64,000 bases of DNA from Polynucleobacter sp. HIN7 (lineage in GTDB: Bacteria > Pseudomonadota > Gammaproteobacteria > Burkholderiales > Burkholderiaceae), in assembly GCF_030297595.1 (NCBI RefSeq), contig NZ_AP028138.1:1178001-1242000 (forward strand). The letters run 5' to 3'. Under the pieces are notes generated by a model that saw only the letters and a list, made by a program, of their open reading frames with translations, was not told the origin of the DNA and made no database searches. The position numbers were made by a program, and so were the translations under genes. Numbering within the stretch: position 1 is the first letter of the stretch; every line of letters starts with the position of its first letter. This document shows, piece by piece, positions 43,997-51,803 of this stretch.

Positions 43997-44572
43997 ATGC
44001 AAAACCTATTCCTGACGGTCGACAAAATATCTACTTTTGTTGGTCATTGCTTCTCCTGGTTGGTGATCGGCTTGACCGGACTAATCGGATATGAAGTCTT
44101 TTCACGATACGTCTTAAATAGCCCCCATGCATGGGCATTTGATGCACAAATGATGCTGTATGGCACGATGTTTATGATGGCTGGTGCGTACACTCTTGCC
44201 AAGAATGGACATGTGCGCGGTGATATTTTGTACGGCTTTTTAAAGCCTCGTACCCAAGCAATCTTTGATTTGATTTTGTATGTAGTATTTTTCATCCCAG
44301 GGATTATTGCGTTAGCGTATGCGGGCTACATTTTTGCCGCTGACTCCTGGAGAATTTTGGAGCATTCATCGATTACTGCGGATGGCCCTCCTATCTATCC
44401 CTTCAAAACAATTATTCCGCTTGCGGGCGTATTTCTTTTGCTCCAAGGCATCGTTGAAATCATGCGCTGCGTGGTATGCATCCGCGAGGGTGAATGGCCC
44501 TCACGAGAACAGGATGTTGAGGAAGTTGACGTTGATGCCCTCAAAGCCATGGTTGGCAAAGACAAGGAATAA
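43997..44572 (+). CDS. dctQ: TRAP transporter small permease subunit
   Basis: A 191-residue inner-membrane protein with four spans (about 17-37, ~52-72, ~88-110 and ~130-160), the DctQ component that sits beside the large permease. Family stretches are EVFSRYVLNSPHAWAFDAQMML and AYTLAKNGHVRGDILYGFLK. I use ATG 43997 with AAGGA upstream rather than the longer frame at 43940, which would translate the hairpin. It ends in an acidic tail and is five bases before dctM. Confidence 0.92.
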   Translation: MQNLFLTVDKISTFVGHCFSWLVIGLTGLIGYEVFSRYVLNSPHAWAFDAQMMLYGTMFMMAGAYTLAKNGHVRGDILYGFLKPRTQAIFDLILYVVFFIPGIIALAYAGYIFAADSWRILEHSSITADGPPIYPFKTIIPLAGVFLLLQGIVEIMRCVVCIREGEWPSREQDVEEVDVDALKAMVGKDKE

Positions 44573-44577
44573 ATACT

Positions 44578-46506
44578 ATGCGTAAAGAACTATTATTCGG
44601 TTTCTCCATCATGACCCTGGTGGTGGTGGCCACCTTAATTCTCATGCCATGGGGCAATATTGAGAGCGGTCACATCGGCCTACTGATGCTAGCTCTAGTG
44701 GTGGTTGCCATTATGTTGGGCTTTCCCACCGCTTTTACCCTCATGGGCATGGGCATGATTTTTACTTTTTTTGCCTATAGTTTTCAAAATCCTGAGTTAG
44801 CTCTTCAGAACACCTTAATGCTCATGGTTCAGCGTGCGTATGGGGTGATGACCAATGACGTGCTCATTTCAATCCCCCTGTTTGTATTCATGGGGTATTT
44901 GGTCGAACGTGCGAACTTAATTGAAAAATTATTCCGCTCATTGCACCTCGCCTTGGTTCGCGTACCAGGCTCTTTAGCAGTCGCAACCATTTTCACTTGC
45001 GCGATTTTTGCGACCGCGACTGGTATTGTGGGTGCTGTGGTCACACTGATGGGCCTGCTGGCTCTGCCCCAAATGTTAAAGGCCGGTTACGATCCCCGTG
45101 TCTCTGCTGGCTGCATTACGGCGGGCGGATGTTTAGGAATTTTAATCCCCCCCTCTGTCATGTTGATCGTCTATGGCGCAACTGCTGGAGTATCTGTCGT
45201 GCAGCTGTATGCAGGTGCTTTCTTTCCAGGAATCATGTTAGCCACCTTATACATTGGCTATGTGATTATTCTGGCAAAACTCAAGCCCAAATTGATGCCG
45301 CCATTGGCTGAAGAGGATCGAAAAGTTCCATTACCAATGAGCTACACCGAGCTCGGTGAAAAATTAAGCCAAAAAGTAATTCCGGCGCTTTTAATGGCCC
45401 TGAAAGGCAAACGTAATCTCAACGTCAGTGGCACAGAGATTGCTAAATCTCTCATCGTGACGCTATTGCCCTTAATCGTATTTATTGGTTTTACGGGGTC
45501 GATGTATCAAATCGCAACCAAACCTGCTGAAGTAATCGAGATGGATCTCATGCCGATGGGATTTGCGGGAAGCGGTTCAGATTATTCAGGCGAATCAAGC
45601 TCAACAGGTCTTAGCGAGCCTCCCGGGGCTGAAAAAGAGTCTTCAAGCACAGGTCTTTCGCTCCCACCAGGCGCCGAGGATGAAAAACCTGCGGCTGCAC
45701 AAGTAAGCGCTAGCGAAGAGCCTGCAAAAGCTGCTGAGCCGCCCAAGCCGGTTGATGCCCCTTTATGGTTCTGGATCATGACTGGCATCCTTGGTGCGAT
45801 TCTGTTGATCTACTACGCCCTACTCACCTGGGTTCGTCTTGAGATTTTCAAGATGCTATTGGGATCGTTCTTCCCGCTGGCAGTACTCATTCTGTTTGTG
45901 CTGGGTTCAATTGTTTTTGGACTGGCAACTCCTACGGAGGCGGCGGCTGTCGGAGCGATTGGCGGCTTTATCTTAGCTGCCGCATATAAGCAGTTGAATA
46001 TCACGGTTGTAAAAGAGTCCGTGTTTCTGACTGCGAAGACGGCAGCAATGGTGTGCTGGTTGTTTGTGGGATCCTCAATTTTCTCGGCAGCCTTTGCTTT
46101 GCTTGGTGGCCAAGATTTAGTGGAAAAATGGGTTCTCTCGCTTGGCTTAAGCCCCATCGAATTTTTGATCCTCTCGCAGATCATTATTTTCTTATTGGGT
46201 TGGCCACTGGAATGGACCGAGATCATCGTGATCTTCATGCCGATCTTTGTACCATTGCTCGATAATTTTGGTATCAATCCATTGTTTTTTGGTTTATTGG
46301 TTGCTCTGAACTTGCAAACCGCTTTCCTCTCACCCCCGGTTGCGATGTCAGCGTTCTACCTCAAAGGCGTTGCACCTCCGCACGTCACCTTAAATCAAAT
46401 CTTCATGGGCATGTTGCCATTCATGGGCATCCAAGTAATTGCTATTGTCTTGCTCTACACATTCCCACAGATTGGTTTGTGGTTACCAGGGGTTCTGTAC
46501 AAGTAA
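44578..46506 (+). CDS. dctM: TRAP transporter large permease subunit with an unusual insertion
   Basis: A 642-residue permease of the DctM family, which usually has about 425-430 residues and 12 spans. Core blocks: MGFPTAFTLMG-like start, ATGIVGAVVTLMGLLALPQML, GCITAGGCLGILIPPSVMLIVYG, and at the end FGLATPTEAAAVGAIGGF, GWPLEWTEIIVIFMPIF and NLQTAFLSPPVAMSAFYLKG. About 200 extra residues lie between the first and second halves (about 240-450). They include two extra hydrophobic spans and a Pro/Ser/Ala/Glu-rich loop (about 320-395) with two tandem 15-residue repeats. The gene ends the dctPQM operon and is followed by a clear terminator. Confidence 0.93.
   Translation: MRKELLFGFSIMTLVVVATLILMPWGNIESGHIGLLMLALVVVAIMLGFPTAFTLMGMGMIFTFFAYSFQNPELALQNTLMLMVQRAYGVMTNDVLISIPLFVFMGYLVERANLIEKLFRSLHLALVRVPGSLAVATIFTCAIFATATGIVGAVVTLMGLLALPQMLKAGYDPRVSAGCITAGGCLGILIPPSVMLIVYGATAGVSVVQLYAGAFFPGIMLATLYIGYVIILAKLKPKLMPPLAEEDRKVPLPMSYTELGEKLSQKVIPALLMALKGKRNLNVSGTEIAKSLIVTLLPLIVFIGFTGSMYQIATKPAEVIEMDLMPMGFAGSGSDYSGESSSTGLSEPPGAEKESSSTGLSLPPGAEDEKPAAAQVSASEEPAKAAEPPKPVDAPLWFWIMTGILGAILLIYYALLTWVRLEIFKMLLGSFFPLAVLILFVLGSIVFGLATPTEAAAVGAIGGFILAAAYKQLNITVVKESVFLTAKTAAMVCWLFVGSSIFSAAFALLGGQDLVEKWVLSLGLSPIEFLILSQIIIFLLGWPLEWTEIIVIFMPIFVPLLDNFGINPLFFGLLVALNLQTAFLSPPVAMSAFYLKGVAPPHVTLNQIFMGMLPFMGIQVIAIVLLYTFPQIGLWLPGVLYK
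45592..45681 (+). repeat. Tandem 15-codon repeat inside dctM
   Basis: Residues 339-353 and 354-368 of DctM share the pattern ESSSTGLSxPPGAEx in direct tandem. The two DNA copies are 45 bases each (45592-45636 and 45637-45681). Codon use differs between copies, so the duplication is not brand new. Confidence 0.8.
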
Positions 46507-46520
46507 TAGTCTGAGATCTC

Positions 46521-46544
46521 AACCCCGCTTCGGCGGGGTTTTTT
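46521..46544 (+). terminator. Rho-independent terminator after dctM
   Basis: The stem AACCCCGC/GCGGGGTT (46521-46528 and 46533-46540) around the tetraloop TTCG is followed by TTTT. It lies 14 bases after the dctM stop. Confidence 0.93.
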
Positions 46545-46562
46545 ATGCCAGCATGAGTCCTG

Positions 46563-49037
46563 ATGAAATCCTCTAGATCGATGATGCAACTATCGCACTT
46601 CTTGCGTTACTTTGTAATTGCGTTTGTAGTCTTACTCGCATTCATTGCTTTAGTGATAGTCGGCTACTGGATAAGCGCCAAATCCAATTATTCTGGAACC
46701 GTTATTAGCACCGGTCTAGCTCAAGCGGTAAACATTCAGTTTGATGAGAACGACGTCCCGCACATTAAAGCAAAAACGCAACGCGATGTGTATTACGCCC
46801 TGGGATTTGTGCATGCTACCGAACGCTCTTGGCAACTTGAGATTAGTCGGCGCTTGGCTTCAGGGCGTCTCTCTGAAATTTTGGGTGAACGCACGGTCTC
46901 GCTTGATCGCTTTATCCGCACCTTAGGCATTAAACAAGCAGCCGAGAAACAGTTCGAACGCTACCCTGCTGAATTTAAGCAATTGTTGCAAGCCTATGCG
47001 GATGGCATCAATGCTGGCAATCAGTCACTTGGCTGGGCTTTACCAATCGAGTATTTTTTGACTGGATCGAAACCTGGTTATTGGTCTGCTGCGGATAGCG
47101 TTGCTTGGTCTCTGATGATGGCATTGGATCTGGGTGACAATTGGCAAAAAGAATTATTTCGCTTAGAGCTCTCGCAATATCTCAACACGGCTGAGATTTG
47201 GCAAGTCATGCCACCCTACCCTGGCAGCAATCCAGTTACTTCGATGGATTTTGCCAAGCTGTATCGCGAACATCAAATTTTTAGACCCGCTCAATCTAAA
47301 GCTCAAGCATCTCGAGAGGGTGAGCCTTACTTACTAAAACAGGCTGATACTGTTGGGTGGCTAAGCGATCAGCAAGAGGGCTTGGGCTCCAACAACTGGG
47401 TACTCACAGGCAAAAAAACGGTCTCTGGTAAACCTCTGCTGGCGAATGATCCGCATTTGGGCCTAAGTGCACCGTCAACTTGGTACTTTGCGCACCTAGA
47501 GGCTCCGGGTTTAAATGTAATCGGCGCTACCTTGCCAGGTATCCCGGCGATTGTTCTGGGAAGGACCGACAAAATTGCCTGGGGATTTACCAATACTGGC
47601 CCCGACGTGCAAGATCTTTATTTGGAAAAGATTGATCCGAGCAATCCCAATCAATATATTGGCCCAGACGGTGCGATCTCTTTTTTGGCGCGCGAGGAGA
47701 TTATTCAGATTAAAGATAAGCCACCGCTACGATTTGTGGTTAGGCAAAGTCGCCATGGTCCTATCATTTCGGACAGTCATGCCCGCGCTAAGAAAGTGAT
47801 TGATACGCAGCGTTATGCACTAGCCCTACGCTGGACGGCCTTGGATATCGAGAATCAAACCTTGATGGGCGGTATTCTCATGAATCGAGCCGATTCGGTT
47901 GACTCATTGAAGGCTGCCTTGCGTTACCACTATGCCCCAATGCAAACCGTAGCGATAGCAGATACTCAAGGTAATATTGCATTACAAGTTGCTGGGATTG
48001 CGCCACGCAGGCAATTGCACCAGGGTCTATATGGAGTTGCACCGGCTCTGGGGTGGGAGCGCCAATATGATTGGGCGGCATATGTACCGTTTGAGCAATT
48101 GCCCAGTTTTTCGAATCCAGGCTCAGAGTGGCTAGCAAGTGCCAATCAAGAAATTGTTTCTGCAACGAATCCAAACCCACTAACTGGAGATTGGGATCTC
48201 CCCTTTCGATACGACCGCATCGAAGCGATGATTGGGGCAAAAGACCAGCATGATCGTACTTCCATGCAAGCGATGCAAGGCGATGTGCTTTCCTTGGGGG
48301 CGCAGCCCCTCTTGGCCTTATTCAAGAGTGCTCGCTCGGGTCATGCCCTGCAGCCTAGCATCCAGTCAGCGATCGATGGTTTTAATGGAAGTATGAGTGC
48401 GGATTCGGTAGCCGCTTTGGTCTTCAATGCCTGGGTTGATCAATTAACACGAATCTTATTCTCTCGTTTAGGGGATTCATTTACCGAGGAATATGGCAGG
48501 CGCCATTTTCGGGGAGCGCTCCTCAATCAAATCAGCAATCCCAATAGTCCGTGGTGTGATGTGCACACCACAACTGAGATAGAAAATTGCCAAGGTGCCG
48601 CCAATCTTGCATTGCAGCGTGCCTTAAATGATTTGAGTCAACGTTATGGAAAATCCGCGAATGATTGGCGCTGGGGTAAAGCGCATCACGCCGTTTCCGA
48701 GCATCGTCCTTTCAAAAACATTCCCTTCCTGTCGGGACTATTTAATGTTAGCGTCCCATTTCCAGGAGATGCCTTTACGGTCAATGTTGGACGTCCTGTG
48801 CTGAACAATCCCAAAGCGCCTTTTGCGGCCAATCATGCGCCCAGTCTGCGAGCAATCTATGACCTAAATGATCCAGAACAATCGGTCTTCATGTTTCCGA
48901 CGGGTCAGTCCGGTTGGGTTCAAAGTCAACGCTATCGCAATCTAAGCGATGCATGGGCAAACAATCAAGTCATCCCATTGGCAATGAAGCCCAAACAGGT
49001 CCAACGTGAATTGGTCCTCAAGACTAAGTCGTTTTGA
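46563..49037 (+). CDS. Penicillin acylase family (Ntn-hydrolase) protein
   Basis: An 824-residue N-terminal-nucleophile hydrolase. An N-terminal span or signal (about 15-40) precedes the alpha chain. Autocleavage should occur before Ser276 in GLGSNNWVLTGKKT, which becomes the catalytic residue of the beta chain. The nearby LLANDPHLGLSAPSTWY is the conserved metal and oxyanion region, and GFTNTGPDVQDLYLEK a later one. Members cleave amides such as penicillin G or N-acyl homoserine lactones; the substrate here is unknown, so quorum quenching is only a possibility. The gene follows a terminator and has no clear ribosome binding site. Confidence 0.9.
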   Translation: MKSSRSMMQLSHFLRYFVIAFVVLLAFIALVIVGYWISAKSNYSGTVISTGLAQAVNIQFDENDVPHIKAKTQRDVYYALGFVHATERSWQLEISRRLASGRLSEILGERTVSLDRFIRTLGIKQAAEKQFERYPAEFKQLLQAYADGINAGNQSLGWALPIEYFLTGSKPGYWSAADSVAWSLMMALDLGDNWQKELFRLELSQYLNTAEIWQVMPPYPGSNPVTSMDFAKLYREHQIFRPAQSKAQASREGEPYLLKQADTVGWLSDQQEGLGSNNWVLTGKKTVSGKPLLANDPHLGLSAPSTWYFAHLEAPGLNVIGATLPGIPAIVLGRTDKIAWGFTNTGPDVQDLYLEKIDPSNPNQYIGPDGAISFLAREEIIQIKDKPPLRFVVRQSRHGPIISDSHARAKKVIDTQRYALALRWTALDIENQTLMGGILMNRADSVDSLKAALRYHYAPMQTVAIADTQGNIALQVAGIAPRRQLHQGLYGVAPALGWERQYDWAAYVPFEQLPSFSNPGSEWLASANQEIVSATNPNPLTGDWDLPFRYDRIEAMIGAKDQHDRTSMQAMQGDVLSLGAQPLLALFKSARSGHALQPSIQSAIDGFNGSMSADSVAALVFNAWVDQLTRILFSRLGDSFTEEYGRRHFRGALLNQISNPNSPWCDVHTTTEIENCQGAANLALQRALNDLSQRYGKSANDWRWGKAHHAVSEHRPFKNIPFLSGLFNVSVPFPGDAFTVNVGRPVLNNPKAPFAANHAPSLRAIYDLNDPEQSVFMFPTGQSGWVQSQRYRNLSDAWANNQVIPLAMKPKQVQRELVLKTKSF

Positions 49038-49061
49038 GTTATGGCATCGACCCATTACAAT
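49034..49061 (+). promoter_or_regulatory. Putative promoter of the 49086 gene
   Basis: TTGAGT (49034-49039) and TACAAT (49056-49061) with 16-base spacing. An AGAGGA ribosome binding site lies at 49075-49080, six bases before the ATG at 49086. Confidence 0.5.
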
Positions 49062-49085
49062 CCCTATTAATTACAGAGGATTATC

Positions 49086-49490
49086 ATGAAAATTATTCTT
49101 CAACTTCTCAGTGTTTCGATCTTTGCTCTTTCCTCTAATGTTGCTTTAGCTGCCTGGGATGAACTGGGAAGCAATGAGTTCATCACGATTTTGATTGATA
49201 AATCTAGTATCAAGAAATCTGGGGATAAGGTACAAGTTCTATCGATGCTCGATCTGAAGAAGCCTGGGGTTGAACCTAAAACCAAGCTACCCGTGAACTC
49301 CATCATTGGCCTGAATGAATACCATTGCGGACAAGTTCAATATCGCCCCTTAGAGGTCAAATTTATGTCGGGTAAGCGTGGTGAAGGCAAGGTGGTTGAT
49401 GAAATCAAGACCCCAAATAGCAGTTTTGAGGCAATCGTGAGCGGCGATTGGCCGGCAGGAGTTTATAACCTTGCGTGTCGCGCAAACTAA
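49086..49490 (+). CDS. Secreted surface-adhesin-E-like small protein
   Basis: A 134-residue exported protein. The signal peptide (LLSVSIFALSSNVALA) is cleaved near residue 22, leaving about 112 residues starting AWDELGS. The pattern ILIDKSSIKKSGDKVQVLSMLDLKKP, then SIIGLNEYHCGQVQYRPLEVKFM and a final YNLACRAN with two Cys that could bridge, matches the surface-adhesin protein E-like family, widespread in Betaproteobacteria. The function is unknown in free-living members. It carries its own promoter-like element, and its 3' end overlaps the next gene by 20 bases. Confidence 0.78.
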   Translation: MKIILQLLSVSIFALSSNVALAAWDELGSNEFITILIDKSSIKKSGDKVQVLSMLDLKKPGVEPKTKLPVNSIIGLNEYHCGQVQYRPLEVKFMSGKRGEGKVVDEIKTPNSSFEAIVSGDWPAGVYNLACRAN

Positions 49491-49878
49491 TCCAATTAAG
49501 CAATTAATCAGCAACCAAGGGGCGCTCACCCTACTCTGTTTTTTTATCTTAATCAGCCTTGTCGCGTTACAGGGCTGTGCGGCCCCTCTCATGGCAGCCG
49601 CCAGTAGTGTCGGTACCGCTGCAGGATCTGCGGCGGCAGCGAGCCCAATGACCGCAGTTAGCGTTACCTCAACGGTAACTACAGGGCGCTCCCCGCTCGA
49701 ACATGCCACATCCGCAGCGACCAAAAAGGATTGCAGTTTCTTCAACGTGTTTAGTTCTAAACCAATTTGTGAAGAAATTGTGATCCCTACTGTTCAGGAC
49801 CGCAGTGAACTCATCATCGGGGAGGCGGATCGCAATACGGCGATTATTGAAGTAATTGACGTGAGACCGAGTCAGTAG
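49471..49878 (+). CDS. Predicted lipoprotein, unknown function
   Basis: A 135-residue frame with a long N-terminal region, then a lipoprotein signal (LTLLCFFILISLVALQGC; lipobox L-Q-G-C at about residue 36). An Ala/Ser/Thr-rich stretch follows, then a small domain with two Cys (KKDCSFFNVFSSKPICEE). The only standard start before the signal is TTG at 49471, inside the end of the previous gene. The unusual ~17 residues ahead of the hydrophobic core make the exact start uncertain. I do not recognise a family. The overlap suggests coupled translation with the adhesin-E-like gene. Confidence 0.6.
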   Translation: MRVAQTNPIKQLISNQGALTLLCFFILISLVALQGCAAPLMAAASSVGTAAGSAAAASPMTAVSVTSTVTTGRSPLEHATSAATKKDCSFFNVFSSKPICEEIVIPTVQDRSELIIGEADRNTAIIEVIDVRPSQ

Positions 49879-49882
49879 CGAA

Positions 49883-49959
49883 TGGGGTGAACGACGGGAC
49901 TCGAACCCGCGACAACCAGAATCACAATCTGGGACTCTACCAACTGAGCTACGTCCACC
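49883..49959 (-). tRNA. tRNA-His (anticodon GTG)
   Basis: Minus-strand tRNA with the extra G at position -1 (49959) opposite C73, the tRNA-His identity pair, and encoded CCA. Stem GTGGACG pairs with CGTTCAC (with G-T wobbles). The anticodon loop TTGTGAT gives GTG, and the T-arm reads GGGTTCGAGTCCC. Confidence 0.96.
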
Positions 49960-49973
49960 ATTGCTATAAACGC

Positions 49974-49979
49974 ATTATA
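49974..49979 (-). promoter_or_regulatory. -10 element of tRNA-His
   Basis: TATAAT on the minus strand, 14 bases before the tRNA 5' end and five bases beyond the end of dusA. No convincing -35 box. Confidence 0.45.
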
Positions 49980-49983
49980 ACGA

Positions 49984-51069
49984 CTATGCTCCCGAACCGA
50001 TTGACGGGGGCTCAAATAGCGCCCAATCTCCCAGCTCCATACTGGCCTCCAAAAAGAAGGTTTCAATAGCATCGGCTGTCTTCACTTTTGCCAAAGCATG
50101 ATGATCGGATAAGCGTTGACGCCACCGGCGCGATCCAGCGCGCCCGTGCGCTAAGCCCATGATGTGACGGGTGATGGCTCCAAGATAAAACAGTTTGTGG
50201 TTGGCTTGGCAATCGGCCAACCATGCTTGACTGTATTGAATCAAGCCAATTTGCACTCGATGCCAATCTGCCTCACTAAAGAGGTAACCCACTGCATTGC
50301 CATTACTTTCAATGAGATCATCCCAACCCAAGAGCATGGCCGGAAAATGGTAGGCAGCGCGACCAATCATAAAACCATCAAAATCAGACCAATGCTGCGC
50401 CATATCGTGATTGGACTCTAAGCCACCATTGAGTAATACGTTTAGATTTGGATAGCGCTTTTGTGCGTCGCGACGTAATTGCTTGGCGACCTCATAGTGC
50501 AATGGGGGCTTAGTGCGATTTTCTTTAGGTGATAGGCCTTTCAAGACCGCATTGCGAGCATGAATCGTAACCTGAGAAGCCCCCGCAGCAGCGACTCCCA
50601 GTACAAAATCCAATACAAATTGGTAGTCACGCGACGATTGGGCCGCATCCATTTGATCAAGCCCCAAACGATGCTTAACCGAAATCGGCAGATCGCAGGC
50701 AGCACGCATCGCACTCACGCACTGGGCTACGAGTTCGGGTTCAGCCATTAGGCATGCCCCAAACGCCCCTTTTTGGACCCGCTCGGAGGGGCAACCACAA
50801 TTGAGATCAATTTCGTCATAGCCCCATTGTTGGGCAAGTGCTGCACATTGGGCGAGCTCAGCAGGATCACTCCCACCGAGTTGCAAAACCACTGGGTGCT
50901 CTTCATGACTGAAATCCAAATGCCGTGCCTGGTCCCCGTGTAAAAGCGCCCCTGTGGTTACCATCTCGGTATACAGTACGGCGCGCTTAGTCAGCATTCG
51001 ATGAAATGCCCGGCAATGGCGATCGGTCCACTCCATCATGGGAGCAACGGCTAAGCGCTTGGTACTCAT
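49984..51069 (-). CDS. dusA: tRNA-dihydrouridine(20/20a) synthase
   Basis: A 361-residue flavin enzyme that reduces U20/U20a in the tRNA D-loop with NADPH. The TIM-barrel start MSTKRLAVAPMMEWTDRH is the Dus family opening. The active-site Cys is in NCGCPSERVQKGAFGACLM; the FMN-binding LNGGLES and DGFMIGRAAYHFP follow, the latter specific to DusA. It is four bases downstream of the vapC-like gene, so it may be expressed from the toxin-antitoxin transcript. A tRNA-His gene follows on the same strand. Confidence 0.94.
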   Translation of the reverse strand: MSTKRLAVAPMMEWTDRHCRAFHRMLTKRAVLYTEMVTTGALLHGDQARHLDFSHEEHPVVLQLGGSDPAELAQCAALAQQWGYDEIDLNCGCPSERVQKGAFGACLMAEPELVAQCVSAMRAACDLPISVKHRLGLDQMDAAQSSRDYQFVLDFVLGVAAAGASQVTIHARNAVLKGLSPKENRTKPPLHYEVAKQLRRDAQKRYPNLNVLLNGGLESNHDMAQHWSDFDGFMIGRAAYHFPAMLLGWDDLIESNGNAVGYLFSEADWHRVQIGLIQYSQAWLADCQANHKLFYLGAITRHIMGLAHGRAGSRRWRQRLSDHHALAKVKTADAIETFFLEASMELGDWALFEPPSIGSGA

Positions 51070-51073
51070 GCAA

Positions 51074-51490
51074 TTAGTCCCAAGGATTGATTAACTTCAA
51101 TTTCGTTGGATCAAAGTCGCTGGTATTGCGCGTAACCAATGTCAGGCGGTGCTCAATCGCAGTCGCTGCAATCATGGCGTCTCGCTCAGAAGATGGATTG
51201 GGAACATGGAGATCAGCGCAGCGAAGTGCAATTGGAACATCAATTGGAATAATTCGATCAGCAAATACCGGGAGAATCATTTGCATCAGCCATTTTTTTA
51301 ATAACTGGCCCTGCTTTTTATCTCGGCGCGCAACCGACAGAATGCCTTGTTCAATTTCTAGAATACTAATCACCGAGAGAAACATCCGAGATGGGGCAAT
51401 CGATTGTGCCCAATCATGAACTTGTGGATGAATCTTGGACGTGCCCGCTTTTCTGAGCTCAGAGATGACATTGGTGTCGAGAAGGTACAT
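51074..51490 (-). CDS. VapC-type PIN-domain toxin
   Basis: A 138-residue PIN-domain RNase, probable toxin of a type II pair. The four acidic residues expected for metal binding are present: Asp5 (MYLLDTNVISEL), Glu45 (ILEIEQGI), Asp104 (SERDAMIAATA) and Asp125 (NTSDFD). Such toxins cut tRNA or rRNA when free of antitoxin. The start codon shares a base with the antitoxin stop, the usual coupled layout. It lies between housekeeping genes on both sides, which suggests a small acquired module. Confidence 0.9.
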   Translation of the reverse strand: MYLLDTNVISELRKAGTSKIHPQVHDWAQSIAPSRMFLSVISILEIEQGILSVARRDKKQGQLLKKWLMQMILPVFADRIIPIDVPIALRCADLHVPNPSSERDAMIAATAIEHRLTLVTRNTSDFDPTKLKLINPWD

Positions 51491-51753
51491 TAGGAAAGAT
51501 TGCTTGGCTTCGTTAAGCGCTTTATTTTCTCAGGCTCGAACTCGATCTCGGCTAATCCAGGCATACCCACAAGATCAAGGATGGTTTTTTGCTGACCGAT
51601 CACGCGTTGGTAATCCTCATAACGCATCAATACATGCGAGGGCTTGCCGCGATCCGTAATAAATACCGGGCCTGATTGACAGGCTTTTTTAGCACCGCTG
51701 GTGTCTTGGTTAAATTCTCGGCTTGATAAGGTCTTTGGCACTTTATTCCCCAT
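51490..51753 (-). CDS. Phd/YefM-type antitoxin
   Basis: An 87-residue antitoxin of the Phd/YefM fold: the N-terminal dimer and DNA-binding part has SSREFNQDTSGAKKACQSGPVFITDRGKPSHVL, typical of the family. The C-terminal ~35 residues are acidic and basic, and should wrap the PIN toxin encoded next. It precedes the toxin gene with a one-base overlap. A palindrome just upstream is the likely operator for autoregulation. Confidence 0.88.
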   Translation of the reverse strand: MGNKVPKTLSSREFNQDTSGAKKACQSGPVFITDRGKPSHVLMRYEDYQRVIGQQKTILDLVGMPGLAEIEFEPEKIKRLTKPSNLS

Positions 51754-51761
51754 AACCTATT

Positions 51762-51785
51762 AAATGTAGCAATGTTACTACATTT
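51762..51785. promoter_or_regulatory. Palindromic operator of the toxin-antitoxin pair
   Basis: Perfect 8-bp arms AAATGTAG (51762-51769) and CTACATTT (51778-51785) with an eight-base centre, nine bases before the antitoxin ATG. This is the position expected for a Phd-type repressor site. Confidence 0.6.
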
Positions 51786-51803
51786 TTCTGATGGGGATCC
51801 GAC

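Noticed and set aside
45592..45681. Short tandem repeat as a CRISPR-like array
   Set aside because: Only two copies, no spacers, and it is in frame inside dctM, so it is a protein repeat.
46563..49037. Penicillin acylase gene as a beta-lactam resistance or quorum-quenching gene
   Set aside because: The family is broad and nothing nearby points to either substrate, so no such function is claimed.
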